A stretch of DNA of 64,000 bases from Corynebacterium amycolatum SK46 (GCF_000173655.1 NZ_ABZU01000006.1:62001-126000), one strand, 5' to 3'; positions 42,713-52,161 are shown, numbered from the stretch's first letter. Numbers and translations are program-made. The notes: a model not told the origin generated them from the sequence alone.

Positions 42713-43054
42713 CGTCGCCGCCTCGCTTCCGTTGCCGGTTCCCGATTGGAAACACCACCTGAAACAACATTAGGTTAGGCATTGCTTATCGACTTACGCT
42801 AGGCTCCGTTTATCTACCTTACCCCCGTCCACCCCCGTTACCGTGATGGTGCTCCCTCACGGGGCGCGGTCACCGGGCCCGGCATGGCTTATCTGCGTGA
42901 ACATTTCCATAATCCGGGGTGTTGCCACCGGGCACCGGGGACAACCACTGACAGCTAATAGGGACACGGACCAAACAGAGGTCTCGTCGTAACGTGGGTG
43001 CCTGCAACGGATGTCCAAGACACCGGTGACCAGACGCAACAGAAGGACACCGCC
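42713..43054. other. Regulatory and IS-upstream region, no gene seen
   Basis: A 342-bp stretch without a supported gene. Its left part holds the iron box and the promoter of the island operon. Its right part, about 42860-43054, is the non-coding region before the IS110-family transposase; in the IS110 group the 5' non-coding end encodes the structured guide (bridge) RNA, so a remnant could be present, but I could not fold it. Confidence 0.5.
42770..42788 (-). promoter_or_regulatory. DtxR/IdeR-type iron box
   Basis: TTAGGTTAGGCATTGCTTA matches 13 of 19 positions of the palindromic DtxR consensus, with the entire left half TTAGGTTAG perfect. It lies 58-76 bp upstream of the first gene of the island operon, where binding of Fe-loaded DtxR would repress transcription when iron is plentiful. 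Confidence 0.65.
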
Positions 43055-44237
43055 ATGGAACCGTCCACAACACCCGAAATCATCATCGGCCTCGACGTCG
43101 GCAAATCCGGCCACCATGCCTGCGCGCTGACCAACACCGGCGAGAGAATTTACGACAAACCACTGCCCCAAGATGAAGCTGCACGGCACGAAATCTTCGC
43201 GTCCATGCAGGCCCACAGCAGCGTTCTCATGGTCGTCGATCAACACAACACGATCGGCGCCCTGCCCATCGCCGTGGCCCGCGACTGCGGTTGCACGGTC
43301 GGAGACCTCCCCGACCTAGCCATGCGAAAAGCAGCCGATCTCTACCCTCGACGATCAAAAACCGACCGCCGAGATGCATTCATCATCGCCGACACCGCCC
43401 GCACCATGCCGCACACACTGCGGGCAGTCGACCGCGACGACGAGACACTAGCAGCGCTGAAGATGCTCGCCGGATTCCATGACAACATCGCCAAAGACGC
43501 CACCCGAACGAAAAACCGCCTTCGCAGCGTGCTCACACAGATTCACCCCGAACTCGAGCGCGTCTTTGCAGGCGAGATTCTCTCGCGCACGCTGGTGCTG
43601 GACTCGCTCATCCACTACGAAGGTCGACAAAACTGGCCGCCGCAGGTCGAGGCCGGGTCCTGAAGTGGATGCGCAACCGCGCCAAGAAGGACCTTGCTGC
43701 CCTGGTTGACGCAACTTTCGCCGCCCTTGCCGAGCAAACTGTCACGGTACCCGGCACTGCGGCAGCAGAATTGGTCATTCCCCAGCTGGCGGCGAACATC
43801 AAAGCGCTTCAAGCACAGCGCGACACGATCGCCGGACAAGTCGAGGAGATGCTCGAATCGTTCCCTCTTGCCCAGGTCTTGATGTCGGTGCCCGGCGTAG
43901 GCATCAAGACCGCCTCTAACATCTTGTTGTCCGTCGGCGATTGCCAGCCGGCATCACGCCGACCACCCGGCAGTCGGGTACGTCGGTCCGCGGCGAGTTT
44001 CCCACCAGGGCCGGCAATAAACAGTTGAAAAACGCGATGTTTCGATCGGCGTGGATCGCGTCGCACTGCCATCTCGCATCGCGCGACTACTACCTGCGTA
44101 AACGGGCTGAAGGGCAGAAGCACAATGCCGCGGTGATATGGCTTGCCCGGAGCCGCTGCAACGTCTTCTATGCCCTGTTGACTCGGCGTGAGTTCTTCCG
44201 AGAAATCCCTGCTAGAACCATCGCCACGGCTGCGTAG
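43055..44237 (+). pseudogene. IS110-family transposase, decayed
   Basis: The N-terminal DEDD (RuvC-like) domain is intact: IIIGLDVGKSGHHACALT, VVDQHNTIGALPIAVAR, SKTDRRDAFIIADTART. At about 43628 one base appears missing (the frame should continue into KLAAAGRGRVLKWMRNRAKK), and after SVGD at 43942 roughly 40-50 bp that would encode the G-H-L-A-A-Y region are missing, shifting frame again before AGITPTTRQSGTSVRGEFP. The C-terminal Transposase_20 domain otherwise continues to 44237. With two lesions it cannot be active. Ends of the element are not clear; TAGGGAC occurs just outside both sides (42959 and 44346). Confidence 0.85.
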
Positions 44238-44414
44238 GCCGCTGCGCTGATTATCGCCGGCCCGCACGATGCGGCCCGGCGATCAGTCATGGCTACACCC
44301 CATACGATGTACGTGAAAGTCCCGCCTGACTATTGACAATCCACATAGGGACCCCCACACGGATCGGGACCGAGTGGCGGCCGGACCCCCGGCCCATGCA
44401 TCCGCGCCGAAGCC

Positions 44415-44485
44415 GCGCAGAACCAGATTCACGGGCGGTAGCAGTAGCGGGAAGAGGGCTAATTTCACGTTCCCGGGAGCTTCAG
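44415..44485. repeat. Right 71-bp direct repeat bounding the island
   Basis: Exact copy of 23314-23384. Here it contains a spare 27-bp copy of the pth 3' end and joins directly to the stop codon of gapB (44488-44490). The 177 bp between the transposase remnant and this repeat hold no recognisable gene. Confidence 0.95.
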
Positions 44486-44487
44486 GC

Positions 44488-45939
44488 TTACAGCTCGTCG
44501 ATGTGCTTGCGCTTCGGGTAGACGCGCGGGCGGGCACCGGCAATCTCCTCGGCGATACGGATGACCTGGTTGGAGTAACCGAACTCGTTGTCGTACCAGA
44601 CGTAGAGCACCAGGTGCTTGCCGTTGGCGATGGTGGCCAGACCATCGACGATGCCGGCGTGAGTGGAGCCGACGAAGTCGGTGGAGACCACTTCTGGGGA
44701 GTGAATGTAGTCAATCTGCTGACGCAGGACGGACTTCAGAGAAACTTCACGCAGGTAGTTGTTAACCTCGTCGCGGTCGACCTCAGTGTCCAGAGTCAGG
44801 TTCAGCACCGCCATGGAAACGTCCGGGGTGGGAACGCGGATGGCGTTACCGGTCAGCTTGCCCTCGAACTCCGGCAGAGCCTTGGCGACGGCCTTTGCGG
44901 CACCGGTCTCGGTGAGAACCATGTTCAGGGTGGCTGCGCGGCCACGGCGAGAACCCTTGTGGAAGTTGTCGATCAAGTTCTGGTCGTTGGTGAAGGAGTG
45001 AACAGTTTCGACGTGACCGAACTCGACGCCCCACTTGTCATTGACGACCTTCAGCACCGGGGTGATGCCGTTGGTAGTACAAGAGGCTGCCGACAAAATG
45101 TTGTCAGAGTCCTCGATGATGTTGTGGTTGATTCCGTAGACGATGTTCTTCACATCGCCCTTGCCCGGCGCGGTAAGCAGAACCTTGGCCACACCCTTGG
45201 ACTGAAGGTGCTGCGACAGTCCCTCGCGGTCACGCCAACGACCGGTGTTGTCAATGACAATCGCATCGTTAATGTCGTAGGCGGTGTAGTCAACAGTTGC
45301 CGGGTCATTGGAGTAAATGACCTGAATCGGGGTGCCATTTGCCCAAATAATGTTGTTTTCGCGGTCAACCGAGATGGTGCCGTCGAATGCACCGTGGACG
45401 GAGTCACGGCGCAGCAGCGAAGCACGCTTGACAATGTCGTCCTCACCATTCTGGCGAACCACAATTGCGCGCAGGCGCGGGCCGTTGAACAGTGCCTCAC
45501 GAGCCAGCAGAATGCGAGCCAGCAGGCGGCCGATGCGGCCGAAACCGTAGAGGACAATGTCGGTCTTCGGAGTCTGTGTTCCGGCACCGATGACGTCGGC
45601 AAGCTCACGCTCGAGGAACGCGCGCAGGTCGCCGCCTTCCTCTTCGAAGCTGGTAGCCAGGGCACCCAGGTCGATGGAGGCGGTGCCGAGATCCATCTTC
45701 ACCAGTTCCTGCAGAATCGGCAGGGTCTGGCTCAGGGGCAGCTCCTGCGAGGTGATGCGACGGGCGTAGCGGTGCGACTTAATGATGCCGGTCTCGGTAA
45801 CGTTTTCCAGTCGGCGGCCGAAGATTGAAGTCACGACATCATTGTTGCGACGCAGTTGCCCCAGGAGGGGAATCATCTGCTCTGCAAGGCTGATGCGCTC
45901 ATTCCAGTCATTGCGCTTGATGGGGGCCGAATCCGACAT
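44488..45939 (-). CDS. gapB: Glyceraldehyde-3-phosphate dehydrogenase, GapB type
   Basis: Interconverts glyceraldehyde 3-phosphate and 1,3-bisphosphoglycerate; the long corynebacterial GapB form works mainly in gluconeogenesis with NADP(H). An N-terminal extension of about 125 residues precedes the Rossmann motif VLYGFGRIGRLLARI. The catalytic Cys lies in LSAASCTTNGITPVLK, and GRAATLNMVLTETGAAKAV and YVWYDNEFGYSNQV complete the fold. 483 residues, like C. glutamicum GapB. AGGAGG precedes ATG 45939. In other corynebacteria it lies beside pth and rplY; here the island separates them. Confidence 0.94.
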   Translation of the reverse strand: MSDSAPIKRNDWNERISLAEQMIPLLGQLRRNNDVVTSIFGRRLENVTETGIIKSHRYARRITSQELPLSQTLPILQELVKMDLGTASIDLGALATSFEEEGGDLRAFLERELADVIGAGTQTPKTDIVLYGFGRIGRLLARILLAREALFNGPRLRAIVVRQNGEDDIVKRASLLRRDSVHGAFDGTISVDRENNIIWANGTPIQVIYSNDPATVDYTAYDINDAIVIDNTGRWRDREGLSQHLQSKGVAKVLLTAPGKGDVKNIVYGINHNIIEDSDNILSAASCTTNGITPVLKVVNDKWGVEFGHVETVHSFTNDQNLIDNFHKGSRRGRAATLNMVLTETGAAKAVAKALPEFEGKLTGNAIRVPTPDVSMAVLNLTLDTEVDRDEVNNYLREVSLKSVLRQQIDYIHSPEVVSTDFVGSTHAGIVDGLATIANGKHLVLYVWYDNEFGYSNQVIRIAEEIAGARPRVYPKRKHIDEL

Positions 45940-46121
45940 AAATCCTCCTGGCTAAAATGAATATGAGTTCCCCCTCAAAATACCCCGCACACACTATTCA
46001 CCGGCTATCGCCCTCAACTGGGTACCCCGTATTGTGGCCCAGCTTTCACCCAATCGGGGGAGGCCCCGGGAGGCGGCCCAAGGAAGAAAAGTGACCCTAC
46101 TTACCCGTTAGAATAAAAGCC

Positions 46122-47015
46122 ATGACGGAACCCCTGGATATCCAGCAGCAATCTCCCAGCCAGCCGCCATACCGCCTTGTAGTCACGGATATGGACGGGA
46201 CTTTATTAAATGAAGACAAGGAAATCCCGGATTCCTTCTGGCCGGTAGTGACCGAACTGCTCGACCGCGGTGTCCACTTCGCTCCCGCGTCGGGCCGCCA
46301 GTACGCCACTCTGGCCGACCAGTTCGCCCCCATTGCACACCGAATCCCAATCATTGCGGAAAATGGCAACTATGTCGCGGATGCGGGCGAGGTGGTCTCG
46401 GTTACCAGTATCGACCACGACATCGTCACCCAGTTGGTACACGCAATCCGCCAGTTCAACGACAACCGCGTGGCAGCGGGTCGCACTCCTCTATCGGTTA
46501 TTATCTGCGGCGCTGCCAGCGCATACGTGGAGTTTTTCCCGCCGCATTTCAATATTCCGGAGGAAGTGCAGCAGCTGCAGTTCAACGAAGCCGCCAAGTA
46601 CTACTTGAAGCTGCAGAAGGTCGATGACGTCATCGCCGCTGCCGCCGAGGACGGCATCGTCAAAATTGCCGCCTTTGATCCTTACTCCGTCGAAGAGGAA
46701 TCGGCCGATTATCTGCGTTCCCAGAGCTCGCACCTACGCGCGGTAGTCTCCGGTGCACATTGGGTCGACCTCATCGACGCCAACACTAACAAGGGCACGG
46801 CACTCGCCGCCCTGCAGGAGGCCCTCGGCGTCTCTCCTGCCGAAACTGTCTGCTTCGTTGATTACCTGAATGATCTCGAGCTCATCGACTACGCAGGCCG
46901 TTCGTTTGCCATGTCCAACGGTCACCCGGAAATCAAACGCCGCGCCACCGACATCGCACCGTCGAACGCGGAGGAAGGCGTCATCACGACGCTGCGTGAA
47001 CTGTTCAACCTCTAA
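46122..47015 (+). CDS. HAD-superfamily hydrolase, Cof type
   Basis: A 297-residue phosphatase of the Cof/YbiV group. The nucleophile motif VVTDMDGTLLNED is near residues 20-32; motif II ASGRQY, motif III Lys (NTNKGTAL) and motif IV VDYLNDLELIDYAG follow, with a C2 cap between. In motif IV the usual GDxxND begins with Val instead of Gly. Substrate unknown, typically a sugar phosphate. TAGAAT lies 7 nt before ATG 46122, so it is probably leaderless; divergent from gapB. Confidence 0.88.
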   Translation: MTEPLDIQQQSPSQPPYRLVVTDMDGTLLNEDKEIPDSFWPVVTELLDRGVHFAPASGRQYATLADQFAPIAHRIPIIAENGNYVADAGEVVSVTSIDHDIVTQLVHAIRQFNDNRVAAGRTPLSVIICGAASAYVEFFPPHFNIPEEVQQLQFNEAAKYYLKLQKVDDVIAAAAEDGIVKIAAFDPYSVEEESADYLRSQSSHLRAVVSGAHWVDLIDANTNKGTALAALQEALGVSPAETVCFVDYLNDLELIDYAGRSFAMSNGHPEIKRRATDIAPSNAEEGVITTLRELFNL

Positions 47016-47113
47016 CTGCAATTGACCCCTTACCCCACTGGAGCGGTAAGTTAGAAAGGTTGAACCCGATTCCCTTATTCCGATTTTCTTTTTAAGGAAA
47101 GCGTAGTTTCCCT

Positions 47114-48760
47114 GTGACCACTCTCGCCGAAGAAGCCGCACGCCGCCGCACATTTGCCGTCATCGCACACCCGGATGCCGGTAAGTCCACGCTCACCGAG
47201 GCGCTGGCGCTGCACGCTCATGTCATTAACGAGGCCGGTGCTGTCCACGGCAAGGCCGGCCGCAAGTCGACTGTGTCCGACTGGATGGACATGGAGAAGG
47301 ATCGCGGCATCTCGATTGCCTCTTCCGCGCTGCAGTTCGAGTACCAGCCAGAGGGGCACGACGGCGAGCCGTACATGATCAATCTCGTCGATACGCCTGG
47401 TCACGCCGACTTCTCCGAGGACACCTACCGTGTGCTCACCGCTGTCGACGCCGCTGTCATGCTTGTCGACGGCGCCAAGGGTCTCGAGCCTCAGACGTTG
47501 AAGCTGTTCCGGGTTTGTAAGTCCAACGGAATTCCGATTGTCACCGTCATCAACAAGTGGGACCGCCCGGGTAAGGCTCCCCTGGAGTTGATGGATGAGA
47601 TTGTCGCGGAGATTGGTCTGCAGCCGACTCCGCTGTACTGGCCAGTCGGTGAGGCCGGCGACTTCCGCGGTCTGCTGGAGCGCGGTGAGGACGGTGAAGC
47701 CAAGCAGTTCATTGGCTTCGAGCGCACTGCAGGTGGCGCCACTATTGCCGCTGAGCGTCACCTCACCCCAGATGAGGCCGCCGCAGAGCAGGGCGACGCC
47801 TGGGAGACAGCGGCCGAGGAGTCCGAACTGCTCTCCGCCGATAGCGCTGACCACGACCAGGAGATGTACCTCGCTGGCGACACCTCTCCGGTGATTTTCG
47901 CCTCTGCCATGCTGAACTGGGGTGTCCACCAGATCCTGGACACTCTCTGCGAGCTGGCTCCGGCACCTGGTGCCCGCGAGTCCGACCCAGCTGCCGTTGC
48001 TGCTGCAGCGGCTGGCGGCCAGGGGGCTATCGTCGAAAAGCGCGAACCGACGGATGATTTTTCGGGCGTCGTGTTCAAGGTGCAGGCGGGTATGGATACG
48101 CACCACCGCGACAAGCTGGCGTTCATGCGCGTTGTCTCTGGCGAGTTTGACCGCGGCATGCAGGTCACGCATGCGCAGTCGGGACGTAGTTTCTCCACAA
48201 AGTATGCTTTGACCGTTTTCGGCCGGACACGTTCAACTGTGGAGACGGCCTACCCGGGCGACATTGTCGGCCTGGTCAATGCGGGTTCACTGGCGCCGGG
48301 CGACACGATTTACGAGGGTCGCAAGGTTCAATTCAAGCCGATGCCGCAGTTCGCGCCAGAGCACTTCCGCACCCTGCGCGCCAAGAGCTTGGGCAAGTAC
48401 AAGCAGTTCCGCAAGGCTGTCGATCAGCTCGATGCCGAGGGCGTGGTGCAAATTCTGCGCAACGATGCCCGCGGCGATGCCGCCCCGGTGATGGCCGCGG
48501 TCGGTCCGATGCAGTTCGAGGTCATGATGGCACGCATGGAAAACGAGTACAACGTCGAGGCCATCGCCGAGCCCATCCCCTACTCCGTCGCCCGCCGCAC
48601 GGACGAAGAGACCGCGCCTGAGCTGGCGAAGCAGCGCGGCGTGGAGATTTTCACCCGTTCCGACGGCGCCCTCATCGCCCTCTTCGGCGACAAGTGGAAG
48701 CTGTCCTTCATTGAGAAGGAGCACCCGGAGTTCACGCTAGAGACTCTGGTCGCGGACTAG
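47114..48760 (+). CDS. prfC: Peptide chain release factor 3
   Basis: GTPase that recycles RF1/RF2 from the ribosome after termination. G-domain motifs: G1 AHPDAGKSTLTE, G2 GISIASSALQF, G3 DTPGHADFSEDT, G4 NKWDRPGK; the RF3 C-terminal domain ends with FGDKWKLSFIEKEHPEF. 548 residues. Between G4 and domain II there is an acidic insertion of about 55 residues (near 215-260), typical of actinobacterial RF3. Start GTG 47114; AAGGAAAG lies upstream. Confidence 0.95.
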   Translation: MTTLAEEAARRRTFAVIAHPDAGKSTLTEALALHAHVINEAGAVHGKAGRKSTVSDWMDMEKDRGISIASSALQFEYQPEGHDGEPYMINLVDTPGHADFSEDTYRVLTAVDAAVMLVDGAKGLEPQTLKLFRVCKSNGIPIVTVINKWDRPGKAPLELMDEIVAEIGLQPTPLYWPVGEAGDFRGLLERGEDGEAKQFIGFERTAGGATIAAERHLTPDEAAAEQGDAWETAAEESELLSADSADHDQEMYLAGDTSPVIFASAMLNWGVHQILDTLCELAPAPGARESDPAAVAAAAAGGQGAIVEKREPTDDFSGVVFKVQAGMDTHHRDKLAFMRVVSGEFDRGMQVTHAQSGRSFSTKYALTVFGRTRSTVETAYPGDIVGLVNAGSLAPGDTIYEGRKVQFKPMPQFAPEHFRTLRAKSLGKYKQFRKAVDQLDAEGVVQILRNDARGDAAPVMAAVGPMQFEVMMARMENEYNVEAIAEPIPYSVARRTDEETAPELAKQRGVEIFTRSDGALIALFGDKWKLSFIEKEHPEFTLETLVAD

Positions 48761-48784
48761 AGTTTTAAGGAGATTTCACCAACA

Positions 48785-50485
48785 TTGAGCCAACCGGTTG
48801 AGCTTCCTCCGCAGCCAAGTGCATGGCAGCTTTTTACTGCCTTCCACTCCCGTGCGCAGAGATGGCCAGGTGCCCTCCGCGCAGCACTCGCGCTATTCCT
48901 GCCGGGTGCCGTGGCACTTCTCACCGGACATGGCTCGGAGATGCTCCTTATCGCCGCTGGTGGTTGTGTGGTCATCTATGGCGAAGGTCACCCCTACCGC
49001 AGTCGTCTGCGCGTGATGTCCATCGCCGGGCTATGCCTGATCGCCGGAGTTATGTCCGGCAGTTTTGTCGGCTCAGTGGTCCACAGTGAGATCGCTTCCG
49101 GCGGCAGCAATCTATGGCTGCTGCTCATTGCGCTTTTTACGACGATACTGGCCACCATCGGCGCTTTCATCCAAAACGCACTGCGCCTGCCACCGCCAGG
49201 TTCATTCTTCATTGTGATGGTCTCCGGCGGCACAACAATGGTCGCCCGCCTTGGCTTCAACCCGGTTGAAACCGCCATGTGGGCTACCGTTGGTGTGCTT
49301 TCCGCGATAGTCATCGGAATGGCACCGCGGTTGTGGAATCCGCATGGTCCCGAGATGGCAGCTGTCCAATCCCTTGAATCAGCCATCGAGGCGATGGAAA
49401 AATCCGACTCGACGTCGTTCGCCGTTCATCACCAGGCACAAACTGCACTCACCGACGCATGGGAATCGCTTGCCGACGCAGGCATCATCCGTGGCAGCAA
49501 GATCGTCAAGCCCTCCCATACGGAACTGGTCAACCGTGTCATTGCCGCTCATCAGCGGCTGATTGCTATCCGCGGACGCTTGGGCGTGCACGGCAGCGCT
49601 GTGGACATCGTGGACACGCCTAACCTCTTCGACGAGACACAGACAACCATTCCACTCGCGCGACCAAGCGTGAGTTACCGAATCTTTCGCTCTTTCGATC
49701 GCTATTCCCATGCGTCAATGACTGCGACAAAGGTGGCTATTACTGGCGGCTTAGCCGGCCTCATCAGCGTGCTAGTCGGTCTTGACCGGCCTGACTGGGC
49801 GGTGGTCAGCGCATTGATGATTCTGCAGTGGGGTCCCGACCGCACCGCTGGTTCGATCCGAGGGATTCACCGCATGGTGGGCTCGATTATCGGCATTTTC
49901 CTCTATACGCTGCTGTTTTCCTTCGGCCTGGACAGTTGGACGCTGCTTATCGCGCTTGCAGCCTGCCAATTCGGCGCGGAGGTTCTCGTGGTGAAGAACT
50001 ATGCGCTGACGACAATCGTCACCACTCCGCTGGCGCTGCTGCTGGGCGGAAACGTCGCTGGCGAGCTCGCACCGATTGTGACCGATCGTGTCTTGGAAGT
50101 CGGTATCGCCTGCGCGCTGGCTCTCGCTGCCCTGCATTTCTGGCCAACCGAGAGCATTGAGAAGCACTACCTGCGTCACATTCCGCGCTGCTATCGACAG
50201 ATGGGCGCACTTCTCGGCGCGCTACTAACCGGCACTCCGAATCAGGCACTCGATATTCGTCGCGATCTTCAGTATGAGCTGCTCAGCGAGCGCCAGGCCA
50301 TCTCTTCTCTGGCCACGAACAATCCTGAAACTGCCGCTCCACACTGGGATGGGCATAGTCGCATTCGCACGGCCGGCTACTTGCTGTTGGACTACTGCCG
50401 TACGCACCCAGATATTAGGCCTTCTCACGAGGAGATTTCCAAGCTCACCGAAGTGGTTCAGGCAGCTAAGTCCGAGGAATACTAG
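48785..50485 (+). CDS. FUSC family membrane protein
   Basis: A 566-residue protein with two hydrophobic blocks, about residues 28-175 and 325-450, separated and followed by soluble helical regions, the layout of FUSC/aromatic-acid exporter-like proteins (WAVVSALMILQWGPDRTAGS and RIHR-type motif IRGIHRMVGSIIGI are characteristic). Substrate unknown. The start is TTG 48785 with AAGGAG 12 nt before it, 24 bp after prfC. Its stop overlaps the convergent coiled-coil gene by 4 bp. Confidence 0.8.
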   Translation: MSQPVELPPQPSAWQLFTAFHSRAQRWPGALRAALALFLPGAVALLTGHGSEMLLIAAGGCVVIYGEGHPYRSRLRVMSIAGLCLIAGVMSGSFVGSVVHSEIASGGSNLWLLLIALFTTILATIGAFIQNALRLPPPGSFFIVMVSGGTTMVARLGFNPVETAMWATVGVLSAIVIGMAPRLWNPHGPEMAAVQSLESAIEAMEKSDSTSFAVHHQAQTALTDAWESLADAGIIRGSKIVKPSHTELVNRVIAAHQRLIAIRGRLGVHGSAVDIVDTPNLFDETQTTIPLARPSVSYRIFRSFDRYSHASMTATKVAITGGLAGLISVLVGLDRPDWAVVSALMILQWGPDRTAGSIRGIHRMVGSIIGIFLYTLLFSFGLDSWTLLIALAACQFGAEVLVVKNYALTTIVTTPLALLLGGNVAGELAPIVTDRVLEVGIACALALAALHFWPTESIEKHYLRHIPRCYRQMGALLGALLTGTPNQALDIRRDLQYELLSERQAISSLATNNPETAAPHWDGHSRIRTAGYLLLDYCRTHPDIRPSHEEISKLTEVVQAAKSEEY

Positions 50486-51141
50486 TCCTCCGGTAGCGGC
50501 GGCTCCTTGCGCAGATCGCGAGCAGTCGCCCACCGTACCTCGCGCGGTTCCTCCTCCGAGCCCCGCGAACGGAACTTGGCCGCGATGTCCTTCAACGAAG
50601 ACGACAGCGGGGGCAGCTTCTCCAGCGCGTCACGGCCGGCATCCCAGGCATCGGCGGCAATATTTTCCGCTTTCCGACGGAATTTGCGGACCTTCTCCTC
50701 GCGCTGACGCTTAGTCTCTGCCGCGTCATTTTGCCGCTCGCGCTCACGCTCAAAGGCGGCAACATCGCGGGCCTCCGCGTCGGAAAGCCTCTTCGAGGCG
50801 TGTGCCGCGGCGTCCCACGACTCCTCCAGCGATTCCGCGAGGTGCAACATGGCATCGATGCGCTTTTCAACCTCACGCAACTTCTCGCGGTAGCCCCGTT
50901 GAATGTCGTAGCGGCGCATGAGGCGGCGGGCACGAGTGGCCTCATTGCGCCAGGTGATGATTGCGCCCTCAGAAATCGACTCATCGACGACGAAACGCAT
51001 CGTCCACGGGTCGACATCAGCGCTGGCCAGATTGTTGCGTACCCGCTCCTCGCGGTCGAGGACGTCCTGCACGAGACTGCGGGCACGCTCTTCGGCTTGA
51101 TGGGCGCGGTTGGTACGGGAGTTATCTGGTCGGAAGCTCAC
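50482..51141 (-). CDS. Coiled-coil protein of unknown function
   Basis: A 219-residue, highly charged protein that is almost entirely helical: HQAEERARSLVQDVLDREER, MRRYDIQRGYREKLREVEKR and a long RERERQNDAAETKRQREEKV segment suggest one or more coiled coils. No membrane span or enzyme motif is seen, and I do not recognise a family. GTG 51141 is used because the longer open frame would run through ribM, which ends 10 bp upstream. It may be co-transcribed with ribM. Confidence 0.6.
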   Translation of the reverse strand: MSFRPDNSRTNRAHQAEERARSLVQDVLDREERVRNNLASADVDPWTMRFVVDESISEGAIITWRNEATRARRLMRRYDIQRGYREKLREVEKRIDAMLHLAESLEESWDAAAHASKRLSDAEARDVAAFERERERQNDAAETKRQREEKVRKFRRKAENIAADAWDAGRDALEKLPPLSSSLKDIAAKFRSRGSEEEPREVRWATARDLRKEPPLPED

Positions 51142-51151
51142 CTGGACTATC

Positions 51152-51871
51152 CTACCGCTCGGCTGCCGCCAAAGCCGGTACTTGGTCGGTCTCGGAGCTC
51201 TTCTGCTGGTCATTGTCGCTCTGGTGCTCGAGGCGAACCCAGGAGACAAAGCCCCAAATAACGAAGCAACCGTAGAAGAGGTACAGCGCCGCCGACGGGT
51301 AGTAGCCGCCCCTGAGCAGCAACGGCACTCCCACGGCGTCAACGGCAATCCAAATCAGCCAGAATTCGTTCCAACCGCGGGCCATACCCCAGGTCGCCAA
51401 CATCGAACCGACGAAAATCCAGGCATCGGCCCATGGCCCCCACGACCCCAGCAACTCAAACACGTTAGCGCAGATGACTGTCGCGAAAATGGCGACTGCA
51501 AGCATCCCAATGCGTTCCGACGCCGTCGCCCACCGCGGCTCAATTGCGACCTCGTCACCGCTCTGATTGCGGCTCTTGACCCAGCTGAACCACCCGTAGA
51601 GGCTGACGACGATAAACATGACCTGACGCCCCGCCTGGCCATAGAGATCAAGATTTTGCGGCGTGTGGAAAACTCCGCCGAGGAAGACGGTAAACAGCAA
51701 GGCATTTCCGATAATGCCGACCGGCCAAGCCCATACCTTGCGCTTCATGCCTAGGAAGGCACATGCGAGGCCAAAGAGGTTACCGACAATTTCACGAATC
51801 AAGATTGGTGCTCCCGCCACACTGAATTGTGCAGTGAGGAAACCCACCAAAAAATCCGACACGTATTCCAC
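51152..51871 (-). CDS. ribM: PnuC-family riboflavin transporter (RibM/PnuX)
   Basis: A 239-residue membrane protein with about seven spans and PnuC hallmarks (VWAWPVGIIGNALLFTVFL, SLYGWFSW, WGPWADAWIFVGSMLATWG, WNEFWLIWIAVDAVGVP). PnuC proteins carry nicotinamide riboside, but the FMN riboswitch directly upstream assigns this member to riboflavin uptake, as shown for PnuX/RibM in C. glutamicum. The GTG start at 51871 is preceded by AAGGAG, which overlaps the 3' edge of the riboswitch, so control is likely at translation initiation. Confidence 0.9.
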   Translation of the reverse strand: MEYVSDFLVGFLTAQFSVAGAPILIREIVGNLFGLACAFLGMKRKVWAWPVGIIGNALLFTVFLGGVFHTPQNLDLYGQAGRQVMFIVVSLYGWFSWVKSRNQSGDEVAIEPRWATASERIGMLAVAIFATVICANVFELLGSWGPWADAWIFVGSMLATWGMARGWNEFWLIWIAVDAVGVPLLLRGGYYPSAALYLFYGCFVIWGFVSWVRLEHQSDNDQQKSSETDQVPALAAAER

Positions 51872-51886
51872 GAATTATTCAACTCC

Positions 51887-52047
51887 TTCTCTTTCATCCG
51901 GACTATGACCGTCGGTTTCGGATTCCAACCGAAATCTGCTTGTCCCCTACCTGATGACCCTTCTGGCCACAGGCAGGGCGCTCGTGGACTTGTCTGCGTC
52001 AGCCGCAGCATCACCACCGGTGAGGAATTTCACCTCGCCCTGAGAAT
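51887..52047 (-). promoter_or_regulatory. FMN riboswitch (RFN element)
   Basis: The minus strand shows the conserved RFN blocks in order: TTCTCAGGGCGAGGTGAAAT, TCCTCACCGG, then a variable arm, GGTCATCAGGTAGGGG, the paired GGTTGG/CCGAAACCG region, CGACGGTCATAGTCCGG and ATGAAAGAGAAGGAG. The last block contains the ribM ribosome binding site, so FMN binding would hide it. Confidence 0.93.
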
Positions 52048-52161
52048 GCGATTTCAACGTTAGCACTGTCGCCTTGCGCGCATGTGCATTTTATTCAATG
52101 AGGTTTCAATATGAAGTTCCAATACAGCTCCGAACTAAATTACGTATCTATAATGCGCAGT

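Larger units (their letters stand above)
23314..44485. mobile_element. Thiazoline-metallophore island flanked by 71-bp direct repeats
   Basis: A segment of about 21.1 kb with visibly higher G+C and GC-ending codons than the backbone, bounded by exact direct repeats, inserted between pth and gapB, which are neighbours in corynebacteria. It carries a complete minus-strand biosynthesis and transport operon and a decayed IS110-family transposase. No integrase, relaxase or plasmid replication gene is present, so how it moved is not visible; transfer by recombination or by an element that has since been lost is possible. Confidence 0.85.
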
